DNA of 64,000 nt from Bursaphelenchus xylophilus (Eukaryota > Nematoda > Chromadorea > Rhabditida > Aphelenchoididae): NCBI GenBank assembly GCA_904066235.2, contig CAJFCV020000001.1, forward strand, positions 14,627,291 to 14,691,290, given 5' to 3'. Made by a program: the position numbers and the translations under genes. Below, piece by piece: positions 60,401 through 64,000 of the stretch. Numbering within the stretch: position 1 is the stretch's first letter; the number at the start of each line of letters is the position of its first letter. Below the pieces are notes generated by a model that searched no databases, was not told where the DNA came from, and saw only the letters and a list, made by a program, of their open reading frames with translations.

Positions 60401-63400
60401 GAAAAAAAAATTTTTCGAAAATTTTTGAGATTTTTTGAAATTTTTTTGAATTTTTTTTAAATTTTTGGCAGTTGAAAAAAATCGCGACTTGTTTCAACTG
60501 TATTGAATAGTCTTATAAGTCTTATAATGCGCGCAATTTGCAGGAACTCTCCTCGGAAGTCGCGAAAACCGACAACGCCCTGCCCATCGACCACCACGAC
60601 CTGGAGAATGAGGACCGGCATGTCACGGAGCAGCTGGAAAGCTCCCCCGTCCTCAAGGACATTGCCTGGCTCGCCAACCAACCCAAGCTGAACGCCAAAT
60701 CCAAGTCCGGCTACATCCTGTTTTCGGCCGAAATCCGCAAACGAATCATGAACGAGAACCCGGAATCGGGCTTCGGAGAAGTCAGCAAAATTGTCGGAGT
60801 GGAGTGGAAAAAACTCACTGACGAACAGAAACGACAATACGAGGAACGAGCCAACATCATCGCCGATGCACGCGCCAAAAACGACCTTTTAACACCGAAC
60901 AGCAAGGTCCTTCAGGTAGGATAATATAAATTTTGGAGGAAAGTTGGGGGAAAGTTGATTGAAATTGGGTTGAAATAGAAATATGAGAGTATTTGAGAGC
61001 CACTGCTATGAGTTTTTTCAGTTTTTTGAGGGTTTTGGACGTAGAGGAAGAGTTGGCAAATTTTGGGTCAAGTGTCCCCCTTGAAGGGGGACAATGAAGG
61101 AAAAATTCGGATTTTAGGGGGAATTTGGTAAAGTTGAGGTGGATATAAGGAATAGAAGTAGTTTAGAAGGCTGTAGAATCTTTTTGGACAAGTTCTGAGT
61201 TGATTTGGCAGGCAGGGTAACACTTGACCCAATGGGTCAAGTTTTCCTCTGGCGATAAAACGCTTAGAAATCAGCGAAATAAGGATAATTTTGGTGTGAA
61301 TTAGAGCGATAAGAAGAATTGAGGGTAGTTTTAAGGTGAACATATTTTTTCAGCTAATATTTGACCTTATCCATGATGATTTGACCAAGATTTTATTTCC
61401 CCAATTTCAGCCCGGTGAGATCCGCGTGAACGTGTGCAAATGGCACGGATGCGACTACCAGTTCGACCATCCGGACGGCCTCTTCGAACACATCCGCGTG
61501 AGCCACGCGTCGGCCGACGAAAACAAGGTCGTCATCGACGGCGAGGCGCATTACGCATGCCTCTGGATGACCTGCGTGAAGTACCGACAGACCGGAAAAC
61601 CCTTCCCATCCCTTCCCAGACTCCTCCGCCATATACGAGAGAAACATATGCCCGCTTCCGGCAAGGTTATCCAACCAAATCAGAGGGGAAAGTAAGTGCG
61701 GGTTTTTTTTGAAGATTTGGGAGGAAATTTTGGAGAAAATGGGTAAAATACGGCTGAGATTAATGGAATTTTTGATTCAGAAGGGAGTAGATTTTAGATG
61801 AAATTATTATTTTATTTTTTTGAAGGGAAAATTTTTGATTTTTTCGACGAAAAATGAGATTTTTGACATTTTTTTGGATTTTGAAGGAAAATTGGTAAAA
61901 TACGTTTTTTTATGGTGGTATGTTGGGTTGAAAGTTAATTTTATTGTGGTCAGTGGTGTTACGGTGATTTTTATTTTTAAAAAGTTTGATTTTTTTGACG
62001 AAAAATGGCGAAAATTTGAAATTTTTTAAAAAATTTTTGGGATTTTTAAAGATAAGGCTAAAATGAGAGTTTTTTGGCGAAATTTTTGTTTTTTTTTTGA
62101 TTAATGAGTAAGAATAAAGTGTAATAAAGCTAATGAACACAATTTCCAGACACTTCTTCCACTACATTCCGCAGTCGGAGCCCTCGAACAACTCCACCAA
62201 GGACCAGTCGCACGGCCTGTTCATCAACCAGCCGAACGGCGTGACCACGGCCACCGCCGTCGCCCACAAGACCGCCATCCCGCTGGACGGCCCCCCAACC
62301 ACGCCCTCCTCCTCGGTCCCCCCTTACGCCGCCACGCCCTCGACTTCGGCGGCCCCGCCCCACTCCCACCAAACCCAACAAACGCAACAAGTCTACGTCC
62401 AACAAACCACCCCCGCCACCACACAAGTCGTACAAGTCATCAACGGCTCCAGTTTGTCCATCAACGGCTCCTCCGTCGCCTACCTGAACAGCTCCACCCC
62501 GTATCAGGTGATCGTCAATCACCAGCCCCAAACCATCCAAGCCCAGCCCGGACAACAAATCGTCGTACAACATGCGGTCCCCTCATCAAGCCAACAACAT
62601 ATTGTTGTCCATGGAGCCCAACCCCAGCAACTCCAACCCGGCCAATATCAGATCCATCATGGCCAGGTTCAACAGCCCCAAACCTCCACTTATCAGAACA
62701 CCGTGGTAACGGCGGCACCAAAACCTGAGCCTTTGTTTGTCCCACCACCCAACTCGATAAAGGTCAAGAGGGTCCTACATTCGATGACCTATTATAAGTA
62801 AGTGATGTCTAGTGTAATATAAAAAAGTTGGGGAATAGAGCTGAAATTGAGAATAAAAATAAGGAAAGGCCTGTGAATTATGGAAAAAGAAAGAAAATCG
62901 GGAAATTTTTGGAAAAACTGGGATTTTTTGAGGTCGGGGTGTCTAGTGTAATATAAAAAAGTTGGGGAATAGAGCTGAAATTGAGAGAATAGAGGGGGAG
63001 TGGAATGTAAAATACGGATTCGAGAGATTTTCTCTTAAATTTCAGGGAAATATGGATTTTTTTAGGTTTAGGTGTCTAGTGTAATATAAAAAAGTTGGGG
63101 AATAGAGCTGAAATTGAGAATATAGAGGGAGAGGGGGATGTAAAATACGGATTCGAGAGATTTTCTCTTAAATTTCAGGGAAATATGGATTTTTTTAGGT
63201 TTAGGTGTCTAGTGTAATATAAAAAAGTTGGGGAAATGAACTGAAATTTAGAATAAAAATAAGAAAGGGCTGTGAATTATGGAAAAGAAAAAAATCGCGA
63301 AATTTTTGGAAAAACTGGGATTTTTTGAGCTTGGATTGCCTAGTGTAATATAGGCTCAAAAATAGTCAAGGCTCTGGTTAACTGAGTTGAAATTCGGGGA

Positions 63401-63745
63401 AAGCAGATAAAAAGGGATGTAAAATATGATTCTTGCACCTGTTTTGGATTTTTGAAAATTTGCTTGGATTTTTTGTCATCAGATCTCTAGTGTAATATAA
63501 GGTCAAACGTAGGCAAAGATAAGGCTAGATTGAGACGAAATTTGATTACTAGAAGTTTTATGAGGTGTAAAATGATTATCCAAAATATTTTTTTGATTTG
63601 AAACTAAGCAACAATTGTTTTCAGATACGTGGAATCGATGAATAAAGTAAGGGCAAACCGGGTAAATGGACATGAACGACCGCCGAAAATACGCTCGGAT
63701 CAACGGAAAGCATTCTTGGCGTTATTGGGAAGGGTAAGGAAGAGT

Positions 63746-63776
<31 letters not shown>

Positions 63777-63994
63777 GAGAAAAATAGGGGAAATTGCCTA
63801 AATTAATGTAATTTTTAATATTTTTTTTACTTTCCTTGAGTAAATTTTGGATAAAAATTAATTTTGGACAAGTTTAGGACGAGAACCAACGACTCCGAGA
63901 CGACGAAATGTCCCGCGCCATCCACCGACTCCGCAACGATCTCCTGGAAAGCGTCTCCAACATCCAAGCGGTGGAATACATGCTCGACCCATAA
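48404..63994 (+). CDS. pbrm-1: Polybromo (PBRM1/BAF180), PBAF chromatin-remodelling subunit
   Basis: Twenty exons join in phase to 1,887 aa: 48404-48484, 48816-49061, 49324-49433, 49512-49868, 49985-50185, 50415-50652, 50901-51443, 52016-52191, 52291-52507, 53017-53727, 53827-54042, 54315-54593, 55107-55674, 56388-56509, 60320-60391, 60544-60915, 61411-61691, 62150-62797, 63625-63733 and 63878-63994. Six bromodomains start near residues 28, 146, 285, 525, 680 and 805. BD2-BD5 keep the acetyl-lysine Asn (FNEPGS, YNVPQS, FNEPGS, FNEPDS). BD1 has YYK and BD6 has LTS at that site. BAH domains lie near 975-1110 and 1205-1340 and an HMG box (SGYILFSAEIRKRI) near 1431-1490. C2H2 fingers are at about 1512-1535 and 1554-1583. 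A Gln/Pro-rich tract and a C-terminal helix follow. The protein reads acetylated histones for SWI/SNF-PBAF. Complete and intact. Confidence 0.95.
52555..52965. repeat. Tandem array, 126-135 bp unit, in polybromo intron 9
   Basis: GTTTTCGTGGTGGGACCC starts units at 52555, 52681, 52809 and 52944. The rest of each unit (TTGGAAGGCTTGCAATTGA) is shared within this array but not with the arrays in intron 12 or in SCAPER that use the same core. Confidence 0.9.
54645..55065. repeat. Tandem array, 117-144 bp unit, in polybromo intron 12
   Basis: GTTTTCGTGGTGGGACCC starts at 54645, 54783, 54927 and (last copy GTTTTCGTGGTGGACAC) 55044. Units also share GATTGAAAAGTAAAATACGG and TTTTGAGGCGTTTTG. Confidence 0.9.
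55832..56375. repeat. Tandem array, 145-149 bp unit, in polybromo intron 13
   Basis: TTGTTTTAAAATACAAAATT-like starts occur at 55832, 55981, 56127 and 56272, and each unit carries ATTTTATGATGCAGTGGTTA and a TTCAGGCATCTTCAGAC phrase. The array fills most of the intron. Each TTTTCAGGC is a potential decoy acceptor. Confidence 0.9.
56980..59420. other. GC-rich, pyrimidine-rich island inside polybromo intron 14
   Basis: About 2.4 kb of the 3.8-kb intron is much richer in G+C than the rest of the window and carries runs of TCTCTCG and CTTCTTCTTC on the plus strand, GGCGCGCC palindromes (about 57885 and 57913) and one GCACTGTGC (58077). Many overlapping frames are open on both strands because stops are rare in such composition. 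None shows a domain, start context or splice structure I can support. It may be an internal promoter for a short polybromo isoform (BAH2 end, HMG box, zinc fingers), a nested non-coding gene, or inserted DNA. Confidence 0.5.
59821..60120. other. Second small GC-rich patch in polybromo intron 14
   Basis: It lies between two TATATTACACTTGATAT/ATTATAATATAA words and the next exon. Composition resembles the larger island (CCTCCCGTCCACACATCACG). No gene is supported. Confidence 0.35.
61215..61255. repeat. ACTTGACCCAATGGGTCAAGT hairpin in polybromo intron 16
   Basis: The 9-bp arms ACTTGACCC and GGGTCAAGT flank a loop of three bases. A second half-site with its own palindrome (GTCCCCCTTGAAGGGGGAC) lies at 61073. 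Both belong to the dispersed hairpin family. Confidence 0.75.
62807..63500. repeat. Tandem array, 131-146 bp unit, in polybromo intron 18
   Basis: GTCTAGTGTAATATAA (or a close variant) occurs at 62807, 62941, 63073, 63207, 63338 and about 63484. The first four units also share AAAAGTTGGGGAATAGAGCT. The motif is the reverse complement of the TTATATTACACTAGAC word found in many other introns. Confidence 0.92.
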
Positions 63995-64000
63995 CTCGTC

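Overview
This is eukaryotic genomic DNA, most likely from a nematode. The genes are split by short introns with GT...AG borders, and many acceptors read TTTCAG. Several start codons (SCAPER, the membrane protein, the small Cys-rich peptide, rpl-24) sit just downstream of a strong acceptor, as expected for spliced-leader trans-splicing. Polybromo carries extra C2H2 zinc fingers, as invertebrate polybromos do. The species cannot be named from the sequence. All exon models were built by hand by joining reading frames at splice sites and checking intron phase, so ends may be off by a few bases.

Layout. (1) 1-2389, minus: 5' part of an unrecognised gene that runs off the left edge. (2) 2652-10086, minus: a complete 12-exon SCAPER homologue (1,028 aa) with a 925-bp TA-flanked transposon in its last intron. 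(3) 10973-12340, plus: ribosomal protein L24 (159 aa) with two related H/ACA-snoRNA-like segments in successive introns. (4) 12514-14176, plus: a multi-pass membrane protein with an antisense tRNA-Gly(GCC) in an intron. (5) 14.2-38.2 kb: about 24 kb nearly free of genes. It is filled with long terminal-inverted-repeat elements and with hundreds of copies of the 9-bp near-palindrome GCAC-N-GTGC, grouped in clusters. The only plausible gene there is a small secreted Cys-rich peptide at 21.5-21.8 kb. (6) 38230-46673, minus: a complete 11-exon ARMC5-like armadillo/BTB gene (916 aa). One intron holds a 138-bp minisatellite and a 1.45-kb element, and an inverted copy of that element lies just past the stop codon. 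(7) 48404-63994, plus: a complete 20-exon polybromo gene (1,887 aa: six bromodomains, two BAH domains, HMG box, two C2H2 fingers). One intron contains a 2.4-kb GC-rich, pyrimidine-rich island.

The coding genes are conserved housekeeping or chromatin genes (translation, SWI/SNF-PBAF remodelling, a CUL3-type adaptor, an ER-associated cyclin A partner) with no evident shared pathway. The unusual content is the non-coding architecture. The GCACNGTGC clusters span 16.4-35.3 kb. At least ten independent tandem arrays share almost the same period (about 117-163 bp) although their units are unrelated. Several short motifs recur across introns and spacers, one of which overlaps working 3' splice sites. 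The GCACNGTGC clusters are the best candidate for a previously undescribed system, perhaps a platform for a sequence-specific DNA-binding protein, but their function cannot be told from the sequence.
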